Assembly (NCBI RefSeq): GCF_003171675.1
Contig: NZ_QFZQ01000001.1
Coordinates: forward strand, 1,030,684-1,094,683
Reading direction: 5' to 3'
Length of the DNA: 64,000 nt
From: Reichenbachiella versicolor
GTDB taxonomy: Bacteria; Bacteroidota; Bacteroidia; Cytophagales; Cyclobacteriaceae
The position numbers and the translations under genes are program-made. The notes beneath the pieces were generated by a model, which was not told where the DNA came from, did not search any database, and was given only the letters and a program-made list of their open reading frames with translations. Within the stretch, counting starts at the first letter, position 1, and every line of letters starts with the position of its first letter. Positions 35,948 to 44,363 of the stretch are shown here, piece by piece.

Positions 35948-37909
35948 TTATTTCTTAATAAACCTTATGGTCTTCACTCCATCAACACCAGATACTTTTA
36001 ACATATATACCCCTGTTGGCAAATCAGCAATCGATATTGACTTTTGAGCTAACATATTACCAGTCTGAACCAACCCACCAGATAGGTCCGAAATCTCATA
36101 ACTATCAAATACTGAAGATTCACTACTCAAAGTAATTTCAGATGTAGCTGGATTAGGGAATAATGTAACATCTTCTAATATTTCACCATCAACTGATGAT
36201 ACACCATCAGGAGCTGCTACCTTATCTGTAACTGTTATTTTGAATGTTTCACTATCTGTCAAGTCTCCATCGCTAACAGAGATAGTCACATCATAAGCTC
36301 CTGAGTGATCTATACTAGGAGTCCAGCTGAATTCACCAGTTTCAGAATTAATAGTCATACCTAAATCAATAGATGGTGCATCTAAACTATAAGTAAGTTC
36401 ATCCTTGTTAGCATCAGTAGCTTCAGCGGTAAATGAAACTAATGATTCTTCTTCAACCTCTTTGTCTTCAATGGCTGGAAGAATAGGAGATCTAGTAATG
36501 TCAAATAGCTGAGCAAATACATTATCTGAACCTCCATTATCATTTTTATAAGCAATTACAAAATCACCATCATCATCTATGGCTATGGAAGGTAAGGTTT
36601 GTTCTCCAGAAGTCTCTGTGTTGACTAAAATTTCGTCACTTTGAGCAATTCCAGAAGCATTGTAATGCCTCGCATACACTTCATATTCAAAGCTTATATC
36701 ACTATTTGGCGCATCCCATGAAATTACAAACTCACCATCTGCGTTCATTGCGACTGTAGGCTTTCTGTTGGAGTTACTATAACTACCTCTTGTAACATTC
36801 ACCAAAAACTCACCATCTAATGCAACTCCTGAGGCATCGAATCTTTGCGCATAGATGTCACCTGAATACGAAGCATCATGATTACTGGTCCAAGCAACTA
36901 CAAAATCTCCATCAGAGTCCATAGCTACAGCAGCTTTGCGTTGATTTCCGTTCGTAGAAGTGTTAACTCTAAATATACCAATTCCTTGAGATTCTCCAGC
37001 TGCATTATAGCGTCTAGCTTCTATACCATCCAGACTCGCATCTGCGTAACTATCTTCCCAAGCGATTACAAAATCCCCATCACTATCCATTGCAACCGAT
37101 GGATTTTGGCTGTATTGAGAATGACCAGAATTGGAATTAACAAAAAATTCACTCCCAACTTTGTTACCTGAGGCATCGAATCTTTGAGCAATTATATCAA
37201 TACCACCGCCAGTATCCTCTCCTCTGCCACTCCATGCAATCACAAAGTCACCATCGTCATCCATCGCAATAGCTGGAGTTTCTTGATTACCTGTAGTATA
37301 CGTGTTGACTAAAAATGTATCTCCTTGAGATTCTCCTGCTGCATTATAGCGTTTGGCATAAATACCATTCTGATCGGTATCTAAACCTGTAGGATCTTGA
37401 GTGTCCCATGTAATTACAAAATCGCCATTGGCACTCATTGCTACCGCTGATTTTCTAGGGTTATAGAATCCAGTTTTATGATCAACTAAAAATTCTTCTC
37501 CTTGAGCTTCTCCTGTATAGTTATATCTCTGCGCATAAACACTACCTTCAAAACCCCATGTGATGACAAAATCACCATCTGCATCCATAGCCACAGAAGG
37601 ATTTGGAAGGTCACCTGATACTGCTGTTGCATTTAACTTAAACTCGCTTCCTTCTTTTTTCGCTACGCCTTGTGCATTAGCTTCAGGTGAGTTTAACAAT
37701 AACATACCAGCCGCCATAGTACCTGTAGCAGCGACTTTCCAACTAACATCTAGTTGTTCTAATTGACGCTTGAGTCTATCAAGTCGCTTAAGAAGCATTT
37801 GGCGCTTTTTGTAGGTGTAATTAGTAAATGATCCGTTTTGGATGGCTTTATCTAATCGAGATTTGAATTTTAAGTACTTGTAATAAATAGAGTGGTAATT
37901 GTATTTCAT
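35948..37909 (-). CDS. T9SS surface repeat protein, copy 2
   Basis: The 653-residue protein has the same design as copy 1 and is closest to copy 3. Residues 1-50 are the conserved basic extension (MKYNYHSIYYKYLKF and following), a hydrophobic segment is at about 59-72, and an ANAQ-type cleavage site is near 80. Eight ~48-residue repeats with DGDFVI(T/A)W cores follow, then the Ig-like domain (about 475-565) and the T9SS tail ending RFIKK. The last ~200 residues are almost identical to copy 3, and the middle repeats vary. This fits recent duplication with diversification or recombination among repeats. Confidence 0.85.
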   Translation of the reverse strand: MKYNYHSIYYKYLKFKSRLDKAIQNGSFTNYTYKKRQMLLKRLDRLKRQLEQLDVSWKVAATGTMAAGMLLLNSPEANAQGVAKKEGSEFKLNATAVSGDLPNPSVAMDADGDFVITWGFEGSVYAQRYNYTGEAQGEEFLVDHKTGFYNPRKSAVAMSANGDFVITWDTQDPTGLDTDQNGIYAKRYNAAGESQGDTFLVNTYTTGNQETPAIAMDDDGDFVIAWSGRGEDTGGGIDIIAQRFDASGNKVGSEFFVNSNSGHSQYSQNPSVAMDSDGDFVIAWEDSYADASLDGIEARRYNAAGESQGIGIFRVNTSTNGNQRKAAVAMDSDGDFVVAWTSNHDASYSGDIYAQRFDASGVALDGEFLVNVTRGSYSNSNRKPTVAMNADGEFVISWDAPNSDISFEYEVYARHYNASGIAQSDEILVNTETSGEQTLPSIAIDDDGDFVIAYKNDNGGSDNVFAQLFDITRSPILPAIEDKEVEEESLVSFTAEATDANKDELTYSLDAPSIDLGMTINSETGEFSWTPSIDHSGAYDVTISVSDGDLTDSETFKITVTDKVAAPDGVSSVDGEILEDVTLFPNPATSEITLSSESSVFDSYEISDLSGGLVQTGNMLAQKSISIADLPTGVYMLKVSGVDGVKTIRFIKK

Positions 37910-37958
37910 GTTAATGAAAAATTAGAATTTGTGTTAGTTTAACTTTTTTTAGTTAAAG

Positions 37959-37988
37959 TAAAACTATACTAATATTGCTAATCTGCAA
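37959..37988 (-). promoter_or_regulatory. Promoter of surface-protein copy 2
   Basis: On the minus strand, TTG (37988-37986), 19 bp and TAGTTTTA (37966-37959). Just downstream, 37938-37957 can form a hairpin (TTTAACT/AGTTAAA) that would sit at the very 5' end of the mRNA. The same hairpin is ahead of copy 3 but not copy 1. Confidence 0.55.
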
Positions 37989-38090
37989 GTGACTTTTAAT
38001 AAGAATGTTATGTAAACTGATCTTCTGATGATGGATTCTTTGAGGAAAATAAGACTCAACATTTAGAACAGGATCTTCAATAAAAGGCAC

Positions 38091-38119
38091 AAAAAAAGAC
38101 CAGAGAAACTCTGGCCTTT
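38091..38119 (-). terminator. Terminator of surface-protein copy 3
   Basis: This is the same GGCCAGAG/CTCTGGTC stem and U-run as at 35872, read on the minus strand. Confidence 0.85.
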
Positions 38120-38166
38120 ATTTTTAATTATTATGTGTTGTTGTGAATTAGAAATCGCCTTAAAAG

Positions 38167-40125
38167 TTATTTCTTAATAAACCTTAAGGTCTTCACTCCA
38201 TCAACACCAGATACTTTTAGCATATATATCCCTGTAGGCAAATCAGCAATTGAGATTGATTTTTGAGCTAATAAATTACCAGTCTGAACCAACCCACCAG
38301 ATAGGTCTGAAATCTCATAACTATCAAAAACAGAAGATTCACTACTCAAAGTAATTTCAGATGTAGCTGGATTAGGAAATAAAGTAACTTCTTCTAGTAT
38401 TTCACCATCAACTGATGATACACCATCAGGAGCTGCTACCTTATCTGTAACAGTAATCTTGAATGTCTCGCTATCTGTCAAGTCTCCATCGCTAACAGAG
38501 ATAGTCACATCATAAGCTCCTGATTGATCTTTACTCGGAGTCCAGCTGAATTCACCAGTTTCAGAGTTAATAGCCATACCTAAATCAATAGATGGTGCAT
38601 CTAAACTATAAGTAAGTTCATCCTTGTTAGCATCTGTAGCTTCAGCGGTAAATGAAACTAATGATTCTTCTTCAACCTCTTTGTCTTCAATGGCTGGAAG
38701 AATAGGAGATCTAGTAATGTCAAATAGCTGAGCATACACATTTGAACCTCCATGATCATTTTTATAAGCAATAACAAAATCACCATCATCATCCATGGCT
38801 ATAGAAGGTAGGTTTTGTTCCCCAGAAGTCTCTGTATTAACTAAAATTTCGTCACTTTGAGCAACTCCAGATGCATTGTAATGCCTCGCATACACTTCAT
38901 ATTCAAAGCTTATATCGCTATTGGGGGCATCCCATGAAATTACAAACTCACCATCTGCGTTCATTGCAACTGCAGGCTTTCTGTTAGGGGTACTATAACT
39001 ACCTCTTGTAACATTTACCAAAAACTCACCATCTAGTGCAACTCCTGAGGCATCGAATCTTTGCGCATAGACGTCACCTGAATACACAGCATCATGACTA
39101 CTGGTCCAAGCAACTACAAAATCTCCATCAGAATCCATGGCTACGTCTGCATTGCGTTGACTACTTGTTGTAGAAGTGTTAACTTGAAAGAGACCACTTC
39201 CTTGTGATTCTCCAGCGGCATTATAGCGTCTAGCTTCTATACCATAACCACTTGCATCTGCGTAACTATCTTCCCAAGCGATAACAAAATCTCCTTCACC
39301 ATCCATTGCTATAGATGGGTTTTTACAATATTGAGAATAACCAATGTTTGAGTTAACAAAAAATTCACTTCCTACTTTGTTACCTGAAGCATCGAATCTT
39401 TGCGCAATTAAATCAATACCACCGCCAGCATCCTCGCCTTTACCACTCCATGCAATCACAAAGTCACCATCATCATCCATTGCAATAGCTGGAGTTTTTT
39501 GATCCCCAGTTGTGTATGCATTTACTAAGAATTTTTCTCCTTGTGCTTCACCAGCTGAATTGTAGCGTCTTGCATAAACTCCATAACCACTGCCATCTAT
39601 GGCACCAGCTCCTTTTATATCCCATGTAATTACAAAATCACCACTAGCATTCATCGCTACTTCTGGTTGCTTGGTAGTAGAGAATCCCGTAACATTATCA
39701 ACTACAAACTCATCACCTTGAGCTTCACCTGTTGAATTGTATCGCTGTGCATATATACTCCCATAGACACCCCAAGCGACTACAAAATCCCCATCAGCGT
39801 CCATACCTATTGAAGTAGGTACTATACTGCTTGAGGCTGGTGTAGTATTTACTTTAAACTCACTTCCTTCTTTTTTCGCTACGCCTTGAGCATTAGCTTC
39901 AGGTGCGTTTAACAATAACATACCAGCCGCCATCGTACCTGTAGCAGCGACTTTCCAACTAACATCTAGCTGTTCTAATTGACGCTTGAGTCTGTCAAGT
40001 CGCTTAAGAAGCATTTGACGCTTTTTGTAGGTGTAATTAGTAAATGACCCGTTTTGGATAGCTTTATCTAATCGAGATTTGAATTTTAAGTACTTGTAGT
40101 AGATTGTGTGGTAATTGTATTTCAT
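38167..40125 (-). CDS. T9SS surface repeat protein, copy 3
   Basis: The 652-residue protein is a paralogue of copies 1 and 2 with the same parts: a basic 50-residue extension, a hydrophobic signal core at about 59-72 (AATGTMAAGML), a cleavage-like ANAQ at 77-80, eight DGDFV(I/V)(A/T)W repeats, an Ig-like domain and a T9SS tail (LFPNPATSEITL, ending RFIKK). It is the first of the three in the direction of transcription. It has its own promoter (40175-40205) and terminator (38091), so each copy is a separate transcription unit. The genes downstream (TIGR03032-like, OGT-type) suggest that the repeats may be glycosylated (inference). Confidence 0.85.
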   Translation of the reverse strand: MKYNYHTIYYKYLKFKSRLDKAIQNGSFTNYTYKKRQMLLKRLDRLKRQLEQLDVSWKVAATGTMAAGMLLLNAPEANAQGVAKKEGSEFKVNTTPASSSIVPTSIGMDADGDFVVAWGVYGSIYAQRYNSTGEAQGDEFVVDNVTGFSTTKQPEVAMNASGDFVITWDIKGAGAIDGSGYGVYARRYNSAGEAQGEKFLVNAYTTGDQKTPAIAMDDDGDFVIAWSGKGEDAGGGIDLIAQRFDASGNKVGSEFFVNSNIGYSQYCKNPSIAMDGEGDFVIAWEDSYADASGYGIEARRYNAAGESQGSGLFQVNTSTTSSQRNADVAMDSDGDFVVAWTSSHDAVYSGDVYAQRFDASGVALDGEFLVNVTRGSYSTPNRKPAVAMNADGEFVISWDAPNSDISFEYEVYARHYNASGVAQSDEILVNTETSGEQNLPSIAMDDDGDFVIAYKNDHGGSNVYAQLFDITRSPILPAIEDKEVEEESLVSFTAEATDANKDELTYSLDAPSIDLGMAINSETGEFSWTPSKDQSGAYDVTISVSDGDLTDSETFKITVTDKVAAPDGVSSVDGEILEEVTLFPNPATSEITLSSESSVFDSYEISDLSGGLVQTGNLLAQKSISIADLPTGIYMLKVSGVDGVKTLRFIKK

Positions 40126-40174
40126 GTGAATGAAAAATTTGAATTTGTGTTAGTTTAACTTTTTTTAGTTAAAG

Positions 40175-40205
40175 TAAAATTATATCAATATGCTCAACTC
40201 GCCAA
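40175..40205 (-). promoter_or_regulatory. Promoter of surface-protein copy 3
   Basis: On the minus strand, TTG (40205-40203), a 20 bp spacer and TAATTTTA (40182-40175). It is aligned with the promoters of copies 1 and 2. Confidence 0.5.
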
Positions 40206-40645
40206 ATCACTTTTATTGATTGATTAGTTCACTTTACTGATTACCTATAACTCTTTATTACACCCAATTACACCCAGTTTTCAAACTTTAGGCTTTGAAA
40301 CTTTTGGTATCATACAAAAACAGTATTTAAGGGATATATCAAAACTCGTATAAGTTATTGAGCACTGTTAGAGTTTCACTTGGTTCATAATTGATTAAGA
40401 CAAACAATATCTAATCGCAGCACGTTGATTTCATACAGTAAAGCAACACATCATCTGAATTCGCTTCATGCATTAGAAAAATTATTCTGAGTCTAAACCT
40501 TCAAATCAGTTGTTTCATTAAGTTTAGACCAATCACAGCAGCGGTACTACGCCTATTTATCAAAACTCCCTGATTTATTGTTCTTTAATTGCTCATTACA
40601 AAAGTTCAATGTATGAAGTGAGTTAAAGGCCTCAATTTCAGTATC
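40206..40645. other. Non-coding region between copy 3 promoter and the 41 bp array
   Basis: About 440 bp without a supported gene. A short direct repeat ATTACACCCA occurs twice in tandem at about 40257-40276. Nothing else stands out. Confidence 0.4.
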
Positions 40646-40857
40646 CCTCACAAGTTCGCGACAGGCTCGTGCTATCTGTAGGAAATTTTCGCGAATTCGC
40701 GACGTCGGGTTGCAGTGTGTTTGAAACTTTCGCGGATTCGCGACGAGCCCATGCTGATTGTTTGGTGTTTTCGCGGATTCGCGACGCAAAGCTGCGATGT
40801 GCTGGAGAGTTTCGCGGTCTCGCGACGTGGCGCTGCAAGCTGCAGGGAACTTTCGCG
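40646..40857. repeat. GC-rich tandem array with exact 41 bp period
   Basis: The core TTTCGCGGATTCGCGACG, itself a near-palindrome, recurs with starts at 40687, 40728, 40769 and 40810. A partial core starts at 40851 and a diverged unit at 40646; every step is exactly 41 bp. The 23 bp between cores is more variable but keeps pieces such as GCTGC. The block is much richer in CG than its surroundings. Several frames stay open through it on both strands, but this is a by-product of composition and none looks like a real gene. Confidence 0.88.
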
Positions 40858-40942
40858 AAAAGTCTGTGTTTCGGTTTTATTGTAAGTTCGGGAGAGGTCG
40901 AAACATACATGTTTCAATGAAATGTAGGCTTCAAAAGACCTC

Positions 40943-42004
40943 TTACTGTCTTCTCAACCAAAATTTACTTTCAGAATTAGAAACTTTAGCGTATTCAATT
41001 TTTCGTTTTTTAAGATAGGAGAGGTAGTTCTGTTGTAGAAGTTGTTGGTAGGTTTTAAGGTACTCTGGTTGGTTGTGAAAAAAGCGCATGATGGCTTGAG
41101 ATCCATAGAATGCACTTGACATGGCCGAAGTCATCCCAAATGATGACAGAGGATCAAAGCTCATTGCTGCATCTCCCATAGCTAACCAGCCATCACCTAC
41201 ACAGTTTTGAATGGCAGAAGAGTAAGCAGCATTTCGCATGAAGGTTGTGGGAATAAAGTGCTTATCTAGTAGTAATGCTTTTAGTATTGAATTTGATTTC
41301 GCTTTGTCTTGTAGATGATTGATGGTTTTATGCTGTGGTAAATCAGCGTCTGTAAAGTAGGCCAAGCTGCCTTTGTCGCGGCAGTATTGTGCGTAATACC
41401 ACCAGCCATCGGTATCGCTGATGATCGAAGCCATTCTATCTGTTTTGTCAGATTGACCTTCTAAGTGACAACAGGTGGCTAGTAGTTTATCTGAATGGAA
41501 TTTCTTAATTCCGATTCTACGGGTAAAGGCTCTAGCTCGACCACTAGCGTCGATCACGAATGAGGCTTTCAACTCATTAGTTTCTTTACCGCTAGTCAAG
41601 ATTTCCCAAAGACCATTGTGAGATAATTGATCTATTTTTTGTTCCCAAAAGAAAGACACCTCATGTTCTAAGCATTTCTGTAAAAGCATGTCGTCAAATA
41701 CTTTTCTATCGACTACCCAGCCAGTACCTGTAGGACTACTTACTAAATGTCTTTGATAGGTCTCTTGGTTTCCCCATTTCACTTGATAAGCTTCCAGCGA
41801 AAGGTGATTGCTTGCTAAAAATTCATAGGCATATCCAAGTTTCTTCATGATTGGAAGTGCATCAGCCATCAGACATTCACCCGATTTTAATACGTGAGGG
41901 ATTCCTTTGTCCACTATAGCAACATGCAGCCCTCTGTTGGATAAAAATGAGGCTGCAGATAACCCTGCAACCCCGGCCCCAATAATTAATATGTCAAATT
42001 CCAT
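40943..42004 (-). CDS. lodB: LodB-like FAD-dependent oxidoreductase (quinone cofactor maturation)
   Basis: The 353-residue protein has the N-terminal FAD-binding motif GAGVAGLSAA, an internal ATG-like VIDASGRARAF segment and the second FAD motif GDAAMSFDPLSSFGM. This is the halogenase/oxygenase-like flavoprotein group. Its start overlaps the stop of the LodA-like gene (TGATG), the arrangement known from lodA-lodB pairs. In those pairs LodB is needed to form the cysteine tryptophylquinone (CTQ) cofactor of LodA. The pairing makes this role likely, although the family alone would allow others. I use the ATG at 42004 rather than the TTG three bases upstream. Confidence 0.85.
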   Translation of the reverse strand: MEFDILIIGAGVAGLSAASFLSNRGLHVAIVDKGIPHVLKSGECLMADALPIMKKLGYAYEFLASNHLSLEAYQVKWGNQETYQRHLVSSPTGTGWVVDRKVFDDMLLQKCLEHEVSFFWEQKIDQLSHNGLWEILTSGKETNELKASFVIDASGRARAFTRRIGIKKFHSDKLLATCCHLEGQSDKTDRMASIISDTDGWWYYAQYCRDKGSLAYFTDADLPQHKTINHLQDKAKSNSILKALLLDKHFIPTTFMRNAAYSSAIQNCVGDGWLAMGDAAMSFDPLSSFGMTSAMSSAFYGSQAIMRFFHNQPEYLKTYQQLLQQNYLSYLKKRKIEYAKVSNSESKFWLRRQ

Positions 42005-44139
42005 CAACTGTCCTCAGATCCAAATCTTTCTTGACGAGTATATCTTTTGCGTTCGGTGGTAGGAGATTGTGCAAATGCTAAGTCGTCTTGTTCTAGCTGT
42101 CGAAGTCTTTCAGCGTATTTACCTTTTTCTGGATTTGGAACCTCTACTTTTCCTTCTGCATTGGCGAGTGCTTCCATGTGAACTAGCATTCTGAAAGTAG
42201 GATCATTAATGGTGAATTTCTTATTGACTTCTGATTCTACCCAAAGTGAATCAAGTTCAAAACCATCGATTTTGAGAGGGTTATCCAATTTTTGTTTGCT
42301 AACAATTCCGATTTTGTCCCAGTCTTGAACCATTCCGTTGATCTCGGTTTGGTAGGTAGTATGAGGAAAGAACCTTAACCAATCTTGACGATAATCTAAG
42401 TGCTTTAAACGTTGCAAATTGGGTAAGTCGGGATCGTTAAGCCTTTCTAGACCTTTGGAGCTAAGTACTTGGTTAGGAACTCGAGCAGACCAAAAACTAG
42501 CCAATGGCAGATAGTAAGCTGGATCATAATCTTGTCCCGAACGACAGCTAGCCTCATCAGTTTGCCAAGGTACTCCCATAAAACGAGTCAATGTTCCTGG
42601 GCCGCTGGCATTGAACATTTCCGCAAGAGCCACTTCAGGAGTCAATATCTTACCATAGAAGTCGCGAACCTTTTCGTTTTCGGCTAGGATATTTAGTCTC
42701 ATAGGGTCGAAAGTATCAGCAGTATTCCACATACTAGCTAATCTTAAAAACCATGTCAGTTCAATACCTGGATGAAAAGGCCCTCCAAGACATTGGGCAA
42801 GTTGACCTTTGCTAAGTGACTTTGGTTGATCTTGTAAATCAAGGTCTTCTAAGGAAGTAGTTTTAGAGGGTTCTCCCGTTACAAAATCTCCTATTGACCA
42901 CCTTTCGAGCATTTCGTACTGACGATCGGTCAGACTTAAATTAGCTAATGGATTGTCGTAATAGTCTCCATAAGCATCTCCATAAAACGGAGGAAGTTGA
43001 TCTGCTTGGATTTCTTGTTGGCTACTGAGAATAGCTTCATTAGCTATTGAACCTAGTTCTAATGCAAGCCCTTTGTTTTCAATATCCCGTTCTTTGGCAA
43101 GTTTCTTTAGTAGATCCTCTCGATTTTGATTTGTTACCGCTACCGAGGGTCTGAATTGCTTGAAGATGAATTCGCGGACTGCTTTATTTTCTTCACTGTT
43201 GCTGCTTATTTTTTGTAAAAGATCTTTGCTCGTAAAATCTCCAGGTGAGTTTTCACCAAAAGCAAAATAGAAACCAGAGTTGACGGCTTGGTTGTCTACA
43301 AGACTTTTAAAAATAGGGTAGAGGTCTCTGTAAAAATCGACTTCAGTGACTGGGTTGATTAGTTTTTCTTTTTCGAAAAGGTCTTCTACCACATCCAGCA
43401 TTGTCACTGTTCCTTCTATTCCGGGCGCAAAGTTGGGAGGAGTCACAGCAACCATTGCTGGTTCGGCTTCGACCTGTGTGCCGTTGATGGTCAAAGTAGC
43501 ACGGACTGTTCCATCAGAAACATCATCGTGCCAGCCGTTGTTATTTGCGAAGGTTATCGCTGGTTTACCATCAAAACTTGCGGACTTGCCTCTACCTCCT
43601 AAAACTAGTAGCCTACCTTTTTCATCTGTCCTTAACTGTCCTAAATAGACATCTTGCTGGTAGGAAGTACCTTCGTAAAATTTGGCACTACCAAATACGA
43701 AATCTTCATCTACTTCAGCGTTGCTTTGGTCTCTTGATATTCCTTGAATAAATCTGGTACCCGGATCTAGTAGTAATTTTGTCTTACGCTCTTCGAGATC
43801 GGTGATGTGAGGATTTCTTAGTGGACAATCTTTACTAAGTTTTCCAAGATCCATCGCATTTTGGAAGGTGTAGTTGATGGATTTACGGTTGGCCAAATGT
43901 ACTCGCCAATTGATCTCAGTACTTTTATCAGCTACGACTTCTTGTAACACTTTACCTTTATCATCTACCTCATAGATTCTGAATCTAGCTGCATGTGGTT
44001 TGACTTTTCCTTCATCGTCCTTGTACTTGAAGTTAGGTTCGACGGGTAAGTAGGGGAGGTCTGGAGTGAGTAGAAAGTCTGATTCACTATTTCCTACACG
44101 TGCGATACCTATAGCGGGGTAGATGTAATATTTGTTCAT
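42004..44139 (-). CDS. lodA: LodA/GoxA-like CTQ-dependent amino-acid oxidase
   Basis: The 711-residue protein starts with YYIYPAIGIARVGNS, the typical LodA-family N-terminus, and has no signal peptide, as in other family members. Conserved blocks include HAARFRIYEVDD (about 49-60), CLGGPFHPGIELTW (450-463), TRFMGVPWQTDEASC (518-532) and PLASFWSARVPNQVL (545-559). The CTQ cofactor is formed from one Cys and one Trp; Cys450 with Trp525 is my best guess, but Trp550 and Cys532 are alternatives. Family members oxidise L-lysine or glycine and release H2O2, which can kill competing cells. The substrate here cannot be told from the sequence. It is overlapped by the lodB-like gene. Confidence 0.88.
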   Translation of the reverse strand: MNKYYIYPAIGIARVGNSESDFLLTPDLPYLPVEPNFKYKDDEGKVKPHAARFRIYEVDDKGKVLQEVVADKSTEINWRVHLANRKSINYTFQNAMDLGKLSKDCPLRNPHITDLEERKTKLLLDPGTRFIQGISRDQSNAEVDEDFVFGSAKFYEGTSYQQDVYLGQLRTDEKGRLLVLGGRGKSASFDGKPAITFANNNGWHDDVSDGTVRATLTINGTQVEAEPAMVAVTPPNFAPGIEGTVTMLDVVEDLFEKEKLINPVTEVDFYRDLYPIFKSLVDNQAVNSGFYFAFGENSPGDFTSKDLLQKISSNSEENKAVREFIFKQFRPSVAVTNQNREDLLKKLAKERDIENKGLALELGSIANEAILSSQQEIQADQLPPFYGDAYGDYYDNPLANLSLTDRQYEMLERWSIGDFVTGEPSKTTSLEDLDLQDQPKSLSKGQLAQCLGGPFHPGIELTWFLRLASMWNTADTFDPMRLNILAENEKVRDFYGKILTPEVALAEMFNASGPGTLTRFMGVPWQTDEASCRSGQDYDPAYYLPLASFWSARVPNQVLSSKGLERLNDPDLPNLQRLKHLDYRQDWLRFFPHTTYQTEINGMVQDWDKIGIVSKQKLDNPLKIDGFELDSLWVESEVNKKFTINDPTFRMLVHMEALANAEGKVEVPNPEKGKYAERLRQLEQDDLAFAQSPTTERKRYTRQERFGSEDS

Positions 44140-44292
44140 GTTAGTATTGGTTTATGAAGGTGATTTCTGGGTTGGAGTCGCTTAGCTGCTTATCTCATTA
44201 ATTATCTTTTCTTTAAATGCTTCTGGCTGATATAGATTATGTGTTGTTTATAAATTTTCCTCTTTCATATAGGTGTAAAATCAGTTACAAAT

Positions 44293-44316
44293 AGCACCGG
44301 GAACAATCCCGGTGCT
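44293..44316 (-). terminator. Strong hairpin after the GH31 gene
   Basis: AGCACCGGGA and TCCCGGTGCT pair perfectly around a 4 base loop. It sits after the GH31 stop and before the lodA start on the minus strand. The U-tract is weak, so it may act as a terminator or as a processing and attenuation site. Confidence 0.65.
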
Positions 44317-44363
44317 GAATCTTGAGTCCTTTACCCGTTTGGTTCAGGATTATCTATTTGACT

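Noticed and set aside
40646..40857. Possible CRISPR array
   Set aside because: The 18 bp cores are too short, the units vary in sequence, the intervening 23 bp segments share similarity, and no cas gene is nearby.
40553..41018. Several overlapping open frames on both strands across the CG-rich array
   Set aside because: They arise from the 41 bp tandem repeat and its composition. None has a known domain or a consistent start, and they run through each other in different frames.
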